In this document: piece by piece, positions 57,061 through 64,000 of the stretch
Position numbering within the stretch: the stretch's first letter is position 1
How the letters are laid out: each line of letters starts with the position of its first letter
Assembly (NCBI RefSeq): GCF_000706765.1
Contig: NZ_CP006018.1
Span: 930,001-994,000, forward strand
Direction: 5' to 3'
DNA from: Bifidobacterium [indicum] DSM 20214 = LMG 11587
Lineage (GTDB): Bacteria; Actinomycetota; Actinomycetes; Actinomycetales; Bifidobacteriaceae
DNA length: 64,000 bases
Position numbers and translations under genes: made by a program
The notes under the pieces: model-generated
The model's input: only the letters and a program-made list of their open reading frames with translations
What the model was told of the DNA's origin: nothing
Database searches by the model: none

Positions 57061-59172
57061 CTACTTGCTGGCCTCGGTCATCTGACGCAGTTCCTTCTTC
57101 AGATCCTTGATCTCATCTCGGAGTCGCGCTGCCAGCTCAAACTGGAGCTGCTGGGCAGCCGTATGCATCTGGTCACTGAGTTGGCGTATCAGGTCGGCCA
57201 GGTCCTGGGCGGGCAGACCGGCCGAGAGAATCTCCTGGTGGCGCTTGTCGGACTCCTCCTTGTCATACATGGGCACACCCAGGTGGGAGTTCCCGGCCTT
57301 ATTGGCGTTCCGATACCCGCCCTCCAGGAGGGTTTGGGTATCCACGTCCTCCTTGGCCAACATGTCATTGACATCACTGATCTTCTTGAGCAACGGCTTG
57401 GGATCGACCCCGTGCTCCTTGTTGTAGGCGATCTGCTTGGCCCTTCGGCGATTGGTCTCACTGATGGCCTGCTCCATGGATTCGGTCGTTTCGTCTGCGT
57501 ACATGATGACCTTGCCCGAGACGTTCCTGGCCGCTCGACCGATTGTCTGAATCAGAGACCGGTAAGAACGAAGGAAGCCCTCCTTGTCGGCATCCAGGAT
57601 GGCGACAAGGGAGACCTCGGGCAGATCCAGTCCCTCGCGCAGGAGGTTGATGCCGACAAGCACGTCGATCTTCCCCTCGCGCAGCTCACGCAGGAGCTCG
57701 ACACGGCGGAGTGTATCAACATCCGAATGGAGATACTCCACCTTGATGTCACGCTCAAGAAGATAATCGGTCAGGTCCTCCGCCATCTTCTTGGTCAGGG
57801 TGGTGACCAGGACGCGTTCGTTTTTGGATACTCGTGCCTTGATCTCATCCAGAAGGTCGTCCACCTGTCCCTTGACCGGTCTGACTTCGATCTCCGGATC
57901 CAGGAGTCCCGTCGGACGGATGACCTGCTCCACCACCCCATCGGATAATCCGACCTCGTAATCACCGGGCGTTGCCGAGAGGTAGACGGTCTGGCCGATT
58001 TTCCCTTGGAATTCAGGCCACTTGAGCGGACGGTTATCCATGGCCGAGGGAAGCCGGAATCCATGCTCGACCAGGGTACGCTTCCTGCTGGCATCCCCCT
58101 CGTACATGCCTCCGATCTGAGGAACAGTGACGTGTGATTCGTCGATGACCAAGAGGAAGTCGTCAGGGAAGAAGTCCAACAGCGTATGAGGGGCCGACCC
58201 TGGTTCACGCCCTTCGAAGTGGCGGGAGTAATTCTCCACCCCGGCGCATACACCGACCTGGGACAGCATCTCCAGATCATAGGTTGTACGCATGGTCAGT
58301 CGCTGGGCCTCAAGCTCCTTGCCCTGCTTGCGGAACTCCCCCACTCGCCAATCCATTTCCTCCTTGATTCCCTTCAGGGCGCGGGCCATCCGCTCCGGTC
58401 CCGCCACATAGTGGGTGGCCGGGAAGATATGAACCGAGGTTTCATGCGCGATCTCGTCGCCGGTCAGTGGGTGGAGAGTGGAGATACGGTCAATCTCGTC
58501 GCCGAAGAACTCGATACGTATGGCCAGTTCCTCATAGACGGGGATGATTTCGACGGTGTCTCCCCTGACTCGGAAGGTGCCGCGGGTGAAGGCGATGTCG
58601 TTGCGCTTGTACTGCATGCCAACGAACTCGCGTAGGAGGTCGTCGCGGTTGATTTGGTCCCCCTCGTGGAGGAAGAGCATCATGCCCGCATACTCCTCGG
58701 GAGTACCCAGACCGTATATGCAGGAGACCGTGGCCACGACCACGCAATCCCGCCTGGTCAGGAGGTTGGCCGTCGCCTCATGGCGCAACCGTTCAACATC
58801 TTCGTTGATGTTTGAGTCCTTCTCGATGAAGGTATCGGTCTGGGGTATGTAGGCCTCGGGCTGGAAATAGTCGTAGTAGGAAACGAAGTACGAGACCGCG
58901 TTGTCGGGCATGAGTTCACGGAACTCCGCACAAAGCTGGGCGGCCAGGGTCTTGTTAGGTTCAAGAATCAGGGTGGGACGCTGAAGACGCTCGATCAGCC
59001 AGGCTGTGGTGGCTGTCTTTCCTGTACCTGTGGCGCCCATCAACACCACATCGTTCTCGCCGTTCTCGATCCTGGCGGCCAGCTGATTGATGGCCTCAGG
59101 CTGGTCCCCCGAAGGCTTGTAGGGGGATTTGACCACGAAAGGCTTGTTGATGCGCTCAATGTTGAAACCCAT
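57061..59172 (-). CDS. uvrB: Excinuclease ABC subunit B
   Basis: DNA-damage verification helicase of nucleotide excision repair. 703 residues. Walker [16 protein letters not shown] (about 45), the beta-hairpin [21 protein letters not shown] region (about 98-118), [17 protein letters not shown], and the C-terminal UVR motif [12 protein letters not shown] that contacts UvrC. GAAGGAG lies just upstream of the ATG. A LexA-type box is placed about 98 bases upstream, inside coaE, so SOS induction is likely. Confidence 0.97.
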   Translation of the reverse strand: MGFNIERINKPFVVKSPYKPSGDQPEAINQLAARIENGENDVVLMGATGTGKTATTAWLIERLQRPTLILEPNKTLAAQLCAEFRELMPDNAVSYFVSYYDYFQPEAYIPQTDTFIEKDSNINEDVERLRHEATANLLTRRDCVVVATVSCIYGLGTPEEYAGMMLFLHEGDQINRDDLLREFVGMQYKRNDIAFTRGTFRVRGDTVEIIPVYEELAIRIEFFGDEIDRISTLHPLTGDEIAHETSVHIFPATHYVAGPERMARALKGIKEEMDWRVGEFRKQGKELEAQRLTMRTTYDLEMLSQVGVCAGVENYSRHFEGREPGSAPHTLLDFFPDDFLLVIDESHVTVPQIGGMYEGDASRKRTLVEHGFRLPSAMDNRPLKWPEFQGKIGQTVYLSATPGDYEVGLSDGVVEQVIRPTGLLDPEIEVRPVKGQVDDLLDEIKARVSKNERVLVTTLTKKMAEDLTDYLLERDIKVEYLHSDVDTLRRVELLRELREGKIDVLVGINLLREGLDLPEVSLVAILDADKEGFLRSYRSLIQTIGRAARNVSGKVIMYADETTESMEQAISETNRRRAKQIAYNKEHGVDPKPLLKKISDVNDMLAKEDVDTQTLLEGGYRNANKAGNSHLGVPMYDKEESDKRHQEILSAGLPAQDLADLIRQLSDQMHTAAQQLQFELAARLRDEIKDLKKELRQMTEASK

Positions 59173-59214
59173 GAATCTCCTTCGGAATTCCTGACCGACC
59201 CGCCGGGCGGAAGG

Positions 59215-59838
59215 TCAACGGGAACGGTCCTCCTCGGACCTAAGCCGTACATACACCCTATCAATAAACTCGAACATCTGTTCGATGGGCTCCGACCCAT
59301 CCACAATCAGGTCGGCCATGTGGCGTCTGGTCTCCTGTGAAGTCTGCGAACCAATACGGGCAACAGCTTCCGCACGGGTCATATGCCGTCCATTCACCAT
59401 GCGCGCAATCCGCAGTTCATCAGTCGCCTCCACGGCGATGACATGGTCAAAGGCAAAGGGAATGGAGTCGCCGACCTCGGCGAGAAGGGGCACATCATGC
59501 ACCACCACGAGTGGGCGGTGCAACCATGGTTCCTCGACCTGACCCGCCAGGTCATAGACCAGGGGATGCACGATGGCATCCAAGTCGTGCCTGGCCTGAT
59601 CCTTCCCGGAACCTCCGAAGACCTTGGCGGCCAGGACCGACCGGTCAACCCCTCCTTCGGCATCGGCGCAGTCCCTTCCGAACCGATCCAGGACCGGGTC
59701 CACCCCTGCCCCACCGGGACCGAGTACCTGATGCGTCAGACGGTCATAGTCGACGACCTTGGCCCCGTCGTAGGCAAGGCGGGCCGCAACCGTGCTCTTA
59801 CCTGCGGCGATACCGCCGGTCAGCCCCACCCGTATCAT
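59215..59838 (-). CDS. coaE: Dephospho-CoA kinase
   Basis: Final step of coenzyme A synthesis. 207 residues. Walker A GLTGGIAAGKSTVA (residues 5-18), DYDRLTHQVLGPGG, VHDVPLLAEVG near 114, and the LID-type region RMVNGRHMTRAEAVARI. AGGAGG stands 7 bases before the ATG. Its last codons hold the LexA box and probably the uvrB promoter; the coaE stop is 43 bases before the uvrB start. Confidence 0.95.
   Translation of the reverse strand: MIRVGLTGGIAAGKSTVAARLAYDGAKVVDYDRLTHQVLGPGGAGVDPVLDRFGRDCADAEGGVDRSVLAAKVFGGSGKDQARHDLDAIVHPLVYDLAGQVEEPWLHRPLVVVHDVPLLAEVGDSIPFAFDHVIAVEATDELRIARMVNGRHMTRAEAVARIGSQTSQETRRHMADLIVDGSEPIEQMFEFIDRVYVRLRSEEDRSR
59270..59285. promoter_or_regulatory. LexA (SOS) box for uvrB
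   Basis: TCGAACATCTGTTCGA: arms TCGAACA/TGTTCGA around two central bases, a match to the Gram-positive/actinobacterial SOS consensus CGAAC-N4-GTTCG. It lies within coaE, 98 bases upstream of the uvrB ATG, and would overlap the -35 region of a possible promoter whose -10 is TATGTA. Confidence 0.75.
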
Positions 59839-59935
59839 CCGGACTCCTCCTCATATGGTCGAACCGGTTCAAGGATACCGCCCGGAATCGAAGGCAGTCG
59901 CATCGCACTGCCGCCGCATAGGTTTACACGCATAC

Positions 59936-59966
59936 AGAAAGGTCCGGCCGTGGGCCGGACCTTTCT
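59936..59966 (-). terminator. Rho-independent terminator of rpsA
   Basis: Perfect 14-bp stem AGAAAGGTCCGGCC and complement with a GTG loop. It lies about 50 bases after the rpsA stop and ahead of coaE. Confidence 0.85.
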
Positions 59967-60014
59967 CAACCACTATCGTTCATTCAGACCTTGCGGCCCA
60001 AGGAACGGATGGCG

Positions 60015-61526
60015 TCACTTCTTCTCCTTGAGGAGCTGCTCGCGCAGGGCGGCAAGCTGGTCGTCAGAGGCCAGGGTGCCCTCGGAATTGGTCTCCGAGG
60101 TGTAGTTGGTGGCCTCTTCGGCACCCTGGTGGTTGCCACCGTGGCCGTTGGCGGCAGCGGGGGCGGGAGTGGACTTGCTGTCCTCGGCCGCAGAAGCCTC
60201 GGCGTTCTCCAGCTCCTTGGCGACGAAGGCCTTGTGCTGCTCCCAAAGGTCGTGGGCAGCGGCATACTGGGCTTCCCACTCCTCGCGCTGCTTCTCGTAA
60301 CCGGCGATCCACTCGTTGGTCTCCGGATCGAAGCCCTCGGGATACTTGTAGTTGCCCTCTTCGTCGTACTCGGCGGGCATACCGTAGATTGCCGGATCGA
60401 AGTCCTCGGAGGAGGGATCGACGGAATCGTCGGCCTGCTTGAGCGACAGGGAGATGCGGCGGCGATCCAGGTCGACGTCGATGACCTTGACGAAGATCTC
60501 CTCGCCCTGCTTGACGACGGTCTCCGGGTTCTCCACGTGGCGGTTGGCCAGCTCGGAAATGTGCACGAGACCCTCGATGCCGTCCTCGACGGAAACGAAG
60601 ACACCGAACTGCACAATCTTGGTGACCTTGCCCTTGACGATCTGTCCGGGCACATGGGTCCGGGCGAAGCGCTGCCAGGGATCTTCCTGGGTGGCCTTGA
60701 GGGAGAGGGAGATGCGCTCGCGGTCCATATCGACATCCAGGACCTCGACGGTGACCTTGTCGCCCACCTTGACGACCTCGCTGGGGTGGTCGATGTGCTT
60801 CCAGGAGAGTTCGGAGACGTGAATCAGTCCGTCCACACCACCCAGATCGACGAAGGCGCCGAAGTTGACGATGGAGCTGACCGTGCCCTCGCGAATCTGC
60901 CCCTTCTTGAGCTGGGCCATGAAGGTCTCGCGGACCTCGGACTGGGTCTCCTCCAGATACTGGCGGCGGGAAAGGACCACATTGTTGCGGTTCTTGTCCA
61001 GCTCCAGGATCTTGGCCTTGATCTTCTGCCCGATGTAGGGAGAGAGGTCGCGCACACGGCGCATTTCAACCAAGGAGGCGGGCAGGAAGCCACGAAGACC
61101 GATATCGACGATGAGACCACCCTTGACGGCCTCGATGACGGTACCTTCGACGATTCCGTCGGCATCCTTGATCTTCTCGATGTCGCCCCAGGCGCGCTCA
61201 TACTGTGCACGCTTCTTGGAGAGGATCAGACGGCCTTCCTTGTCCTCCTTGGTGACGACCAGTGCCTCGATCGTGTCACCAACCTGGACCACATCGTCGG
61301 GATCGACGTCCTTCTTGATGGAAAGCTCACGTGAGGGGATGACGCCCTCGGTCTTGTAGCCGATGTCCAGCAGAACCTCGTCGTGATCGATCTTGACGAC
61401 CGTGCCCTCGACCAGATCCCCGTCCTCGAAGTTCTTGATGGTGGAATCGACTGCCTTGATGAAGTCTTCCTCAGTGCCGATATCGTTGATAGCGACCTGG
61501 GGAACTTCCTTCTTGTTCTCTGCCAT
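60015..61526 (-). CDS. rpsA: 30S ribosomal protein S1
   Basis: mRNA-binding ribosomal protein, 503 residues. Four S1 domains are visible, beginning near GDLVEGTVVKIDHDEVLLD (36), DGIVEGTVIEAVKGGLIVD (122), GQIREGTVSSIVNFGAFVD (207) and GQIVKGKVTKIVQFGVFVS (292); the last two carry the canonical FGAFVD/HVSEL pattern. The C-terminal 120 residues are acidic and Ala/Glu-rich. There is no clear Shine-Dalgarno sequence before the ATG (A-rich CAACTCAATTA), a trait also seen in rpsA of other bacteria. Confidence 0.97.
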   Translation of the reverse strand: MAENKKEVPQVAINDIGTEEDFIKAVDSTIKNFEDGDLVEGTVVKIDHDEVLLDIGYKTEGVIPSRELSIKKDVDPDDVVQVGDTIEALVVTKEDKEGRLILSKKRAQYERAWGDIEKIKDADGIVEGTVIEAVKGGLIVDIGLRGFLPASLVEMRRVRDLSPYIGQKIKAKILELDKNRNNVVLSRRQYLEETQSEVRETFMAQLKKGQIREGTVSSIVNFGAFVDLGGVDGLIHVSELSWKHIDHPSEVVKVGDKVTVEVLDVDMDRERISLSLKATQEDPWQRFARTHVPGQIVKGKVTKIVQFGVFVSVEDGIEGLVHISELANRHVENPETVVKQGEEIFVKVIDVDLDRRRISLSLKQADDSVDPSSEDFDPAIYGMPAEYDEEGNYKYPEGFDPETNEWIAGYEKQREEWEAQYAAAHDLWEQHKAFVAKELENAEASAAEDSKSTPAPAAANGHGGNHQGAEEATNYTSETNSEGTLASDDQLAALREQLLKEKK

Positions 61527-61632
61527 TAATTGAGTTGTTTCTTGTATAGTGGGTTGTTTTTCCGTTTTAAGTTATAGCGTTCGCATAATCACACACGAAC
61601 AAAATCCATACTAGGCGGGACCAAGGTCATTT

Positions 61633-62562
61633 TCACCGCAAACTGCCGGGCGTGTCGCGCTGGGGCTTTCCGGTCGGCCTCATACGCACTTCCCGCTCGG
61701 CCGCATCGACCACATTCGCCAGGAGCATGGCACGCGTCATGGGCCCTATACCACCGGGGTTGGGGGTGTATGCGGAGCAGACCTCACGGGCGGCCGGATC
61801 GACGTCCCCCTTGATCCTCCATCTCCCCTGGTCCTCGTCCCAAACCCGCGAGACGCCCACATCGACCAGGACCGCCCCCGGCTTCACGTCTGCCGGTTTG
61901 ACGAAGCCGGCCTGACCCACGGCCGCGATGATAAGGTCGGCCCGACGCATGGCCGAGCCGGGATCAGCAGTACCTGTATGGCAAAGGGTGACGGTGGCGT
62001 TGATGGACCTGTTGGTCAGCATCAGGCCCACTGTGCGGCCCACGGTCAGCCCCCTACCCAGAACACAGACCTCCTTGCCGTTCAGATCGATCCCATGATG
62101 GTCGAGGAGCCAGAGTATCCCGCGCGGGGTGCACGGGAGGGGGGTATTCACCTTCCCATCAGTGTGCAGTACGAGCTGTCCGAGGTTGTACGGGTGCATC
62201 CCATCGGCATCCTTGCCCGGATCGATCTCTTCGATGATGGCGGTTGGGTCCACCCCCTTAGGCAGGGGAAGCTGCACGATGTAACCGGTGCAGTCGGGAT
62301 TCGCATTCAGCGAGCGCACCGCCTCAACAATCCGATCGAAGCCGGCATCTCCCGGCAGGTCCACCCGGATGGACCTTATGCCCACTTCCTGGCAGTCCTT
62401 GTGTTTACCTTCGACGTACTTCACCGAGCCAGGGTCGTTCCCCACCAGGATGGTTCCCAGGCCTGGACGCGACCCTTGGGCCGCCAGACGTTCCACCCGC
62501 TGACGCAGGTCCTCCTTGACCTGTGCGGCCGCCGCCTTACCATCCAGTCTCAACGCCGTCAA
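61633..62562 (-). CDS. folD: Methylenetetrahydrofolate dehydrogenase/cyclohydrolase
   Basis: Bifunctional one-carbon enzyme (5,10-methylene-THF to 10-formyl-THF). About 309 residues from a TTG at 62562, which has GGGAG 6 bases upstream; an ATG at 62601 is the alternative. Motifs: SVKYVEGKHKDCQEVGI with the catalytic Lys, PKGVDPTAIIEEIDPGKDADG, VLGRGLTVGRTVGLML (Rossmann), and TPNPGGIGPMTRAMLL. The C-terminal 20 residues are a polar extension. Confidence 0.93.
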   Translation of the reverse strand: MTALRLDGKAAAAQVKEDLRQRVERLAAQGSRPGLGTILVGNDPGSVKYVEGKHKDCQEVGIRSIRVDLPGDAGFDRIVEAVRSLNANPDCTGYIVQLPLPKGVDPTAIIEEIDPGKDADGMHPYNLGQLVLHTDGKVNTPLPCTPRGILWLLDHHGIDLNGKEVCVLGRGLTVGRTVGLMLTNRSINATVTLCHTGTADPGSAMRRADLIIAAVGQAGFVKPADVKPGAVLVDVGVSRVWDEDQGRWRIKGDVDPAAREVCSAYTPNPGGIGPMTRAMLLANVVDAAEREVRMRPTGKPQRDTPGSLR

Positions 62563-62919
62563 AGCCCGACTCCCTCTCGTGTCCAGCCCCTTCCTCCACA
62601 TGGGTCAGGGGTTCCGATTCCACAGGGCGGCCTTGGACCGCCTGGTGTATGGAGGACCAGCCTAGTACCCTGCCCCCACCTGCCTTTCGGCACTTCCATA
62701 AAGCGGGCACCACAGTGCACTATCGGAATTCGAATCGCACCCGTCCGGCCCACCTAACCTTCGTCGCCGGACGATTTATCGGCGCCTCGGTCATGCCTTC
62801 TGAATTCGGATGAGGTAAAGTCCCGGACGGCATCCATAATGAGAACAATGCTCATTAAGCTTCGATCGCCCATCACGATTCGAACAACCGGTCGGAGACA
62901 GTATGCCAGGGAGGAAGAT
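62563..62919. other. Divergent intergenic region between folD and a metal-type ABC transporter
   Basis: About 357 bases with no convincing gene. It contains the TAATGAG-7-CTCATTA palindrome (listed separately) 63 bases before the transporter ATG, and the upstream region of folD. No RNA gene was recognised. Confidence 0.5.
62837..62857. promoter_or_regulatory. Candidate metalloregulator operator (Fur/Zur/MntR-type) for the ABC transporter
   Basis: Perfect 7-bp inverted repeat TAATGAG / CTCATTA separated by 7 bases (21 bp in all), AT-rich against a GC-rich background, in the probable promoter of a metal-type ABC transporter. Size and base content fit Fur-superfamily sites; the regulator and metal are unknown. 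Confidence 0.5.
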
Positions 62920-63819
62920 ATGCGCAAACCCGCGAGCGATGATGTCTGCATCCGTTTTGACCACGCCTCCGTCGAGCGCTCGGGCAGACTGATCTGGTCG
63001 GATGGCACCTTTTCCATACCCGGCGGCTCGGTGACCGCCATCGTGGGCACCAATGGAACCGGCAAGACCACGATGATGAAGACCGAGCTGGGCCTCCTTC
63101 CCCTTTCGAACGGCAGGGTCGAGGTTCTCGGGCAACCGGCAGGGCAGGCCAATGACCGAATCGGGTACGTCCCCCAGAGCTACACCTCTGACATCGATTC
63201 CAACCTCACCGCCGAGCAATCCGTACTCCTGGGACTGACGGGGACCCGTTTCGGCATCCACCCGGTAAACAGGCAGGACAAGGAACGTGCAGCCGGGGCC
63301 ATGCGCTTCGTCGGAGTGGAGGACAGGGCCCACGCCCGTCTCTCCCAATTGTCGGGCGGATTGCGACAGCGCGTGGCCATCGCCCAGGCGCTGGTCTGCA
63401 ACCCCAAACTCCTCATGTTGGACGAGCCCTTGGCCAACCTCGATCTGGCAAGCCAAAGGGCCACCGTGCACCTCCTGGCTCAACTCAACCGACAACTCGG
63501 CATGACCATCCAGGTGGTGGCCCATGATCTGAACATGCTTCTGCCCATCCTGACCGGAGCCGTCTACCTACTCGATGGGCATCCCCACTACGCCCGGATG
63601 GACGATGTTCTGGACTCGGACCTCCTGACCCACCTCTACGGGACCAAGGTAGAGGTGGTCACCACACCCCAGGGTGACATGTTCGTGGCCCCGGATACGG
63701 ATGTATCAGACGGGGTGGCACATGACCGGTTCAAGACAACCGAAATGGTCGATCTCCACCCCCGGCACCCCGAGGCCGGGGAAGCATACGAAAATCCGAC
63801 CGCAAACCAGCAGGACTGA
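62920..63819 (+). CDS. Metal ABC transporter ATP-binding protein (ZnuC/MntA type)
   Basis: 299 residues from the ATG at 62920, preceded by GGGAGGAAG. Walker A GTNGTGKTT (about 40), Q-loop YVPQSY, signature LSGGLRQRVAIAQAL (about 148), Walker B LLMLDEPLANLD, switch His VVAHDLNM. Homology pattern and the adjoining ZnuB-like permease point to import of zinc or manganese. The C-terminal 40 residues are polar. The solute-binding protein, if present, lies beyond the window. Confidence 0.9.
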   Translation: MRKPASDDVCIRFDHASVERSGRLIWSDGTFSIPGGSVTAIVGTNGTGKTTMMKTELGLLPLSNGRVEVLGQPAGQANDRIGYVPQSYTSDIDSNLTAEQSVLLGLTGTRFGIHPVNRQDKERAAGAMRFVGVEDRAHARLSQLSGGLRQRVAIAQALVCNPKLLMLDEPLANLDLASQRATVHLLAQLNRQLGMTIQVVAHDLNMLLPILTGAVYLLDGHPHYARMDDVLDSDLLTHLYGTKVEVVTTPQGDMFVAPDTDVSDGVAHDRFKTTEMVDLHPRHPEAGEAYENPTANQQD

Positions 63820-63835
63820 GACAGGGAGGAGTTTC

Positions 63836-64000
63836 ATGAACATGAGCATCATCGACCCGCATTGGATGGACACCCTGACGGCGCCCTTCATGGTCCACGC
63901 TTTTATGGCCGGGCTCTTCATCTCCATCGCCGCAGGGGCCATGGGATACTTCACCATCGCACGTCATTCCACCTTCGCGGCCCACGCCCTGGCCCATATC
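63836..64000 (+). CDS. Metal ABC transporter permease (ZnuB/MntB type), cut off by window edge
   Basis: First 55 residues only. The start ATG has GGGAGGAG upstream and lies 16 bases after the ATPase gene. The sequence has a first TM segment (FMAGLFISIAAGAMGYFTI) followed by RHSTFAAHALAHI, which corresponds to the conserved cytoplasmic segment of the ABC-3 permease family. The frame is open to the end of the window. Confidence 0.85.
   Translation, partial: MNMSIIDPHWMDTLTAPFMVHAFMAGLFISIAAGAMGYFTIARHSTFAAHALAHI

Noticed and set aside
59991-61334. 447-codon open frame antisense to rpsA
   Set aside because: Shadow of a highly biased ribosomal protein gene; Leu/Asp/Gly repeats reflect the S1 domains read backwards.
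1-64000. CRISPR array, prophage, insertion sequence or secondary-metabolite cluster
   Set aside because: No direct-repeat array, transposase, integrase or polyketide/peptide synthetase sequence was seen; gene content is that of a core chromosome.

Overview
The window is a chromosomal segment of a high-GC actinobacterium, almost certainly a Bifidobacterium. The main evidence is a full-length xylulose-5-phosphate/fructose-6-phosphate phosphoketolase (xfp) beside pta and ackA, which together form the acetate branch of the bifid shunt. Supporting evidence is a fused aroK-aroB gene, an actinobacterial suf operon (sufB-D-C-S-U-T), an ANTAR regulator next to polA, and tRNA genes without encoded CCA ends. 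I cannot name the species.

Layout. 1-5.5 kb (minus): era (cut by the window edge), corC-like, ybeY, phoH, hit and rsmE, a tightly packed ribosome/RNA maturation operon. 5.7-8.2 kb: tRNA-Leu(GAG), a SpoU-type RNA methyltransferase, and a uracil permease facing it across a shared terminator. 8.3-14.4 kb (minus): the Fe-S assembly operon. 14.6-27.3 kb (mostly minus): pyrG, a UvrA paralogue, aroQ, aroKB, aroC, mltG, ruvX and alaS, with a lone prepilin peptidase on the plus strand. 27.5-31.5 kb: two small envelope-associated proteins, a histidine phosphatase, rpsD and a xanthine permease. 31.6-33.5 kb: a large surface protein (coiled coil, CAP domain, coiled coil, LAxTG-type anchor). 33.6-39.3 kb: pcrA/uvrD, an LEA-like repeat protein, xpt (apparently frameshifted) and guaA. 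39.7-45.6 kb (plus): xfp, pta, ackA. 45.7-53.6 kb (minus except tRNA-Pro): hisN-like, aroA, tRNA-Pro, a Nudix hydrolase, a NIF3-like protein, polA, a pdtaR-like ANTAR regulator, tRNA-Leu(CAA). 53.7-62.6 kb: a divergent Nudix protein, pyk, terC, uvrB, coaE, rpsA, folD. 62.9-64 kb (plus): ATPase and truncated permease of a metal-type ABC transporter.

Functionally this is core genome: central carbon metabolism (xfp, pta, ackA, pyk), chorismate synthesis (aroA, aroC, aroKB, aroQ), purine/pyrimidine salvage and synthesis (xpt, guaA, xanthine and uracil permeases, pyrG), DNA repair (uvrB, polA, pcrA, UvrA paralogue) and Fe-S assembly. I found no CRISPR array, phage, insertion sequence or clear new multi-gene system. 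The most informative non-gene signals are a LexA-type box inside coaE that should place uvrB under SOS control, a LacI-family-type palindrome upstream of pyk, and a 7-7-7 palindrome upstream of the metal ABC transporter. The most unusual proteins are the CAP/coiled-coil surface protein and the 11-residue-repeat protein.
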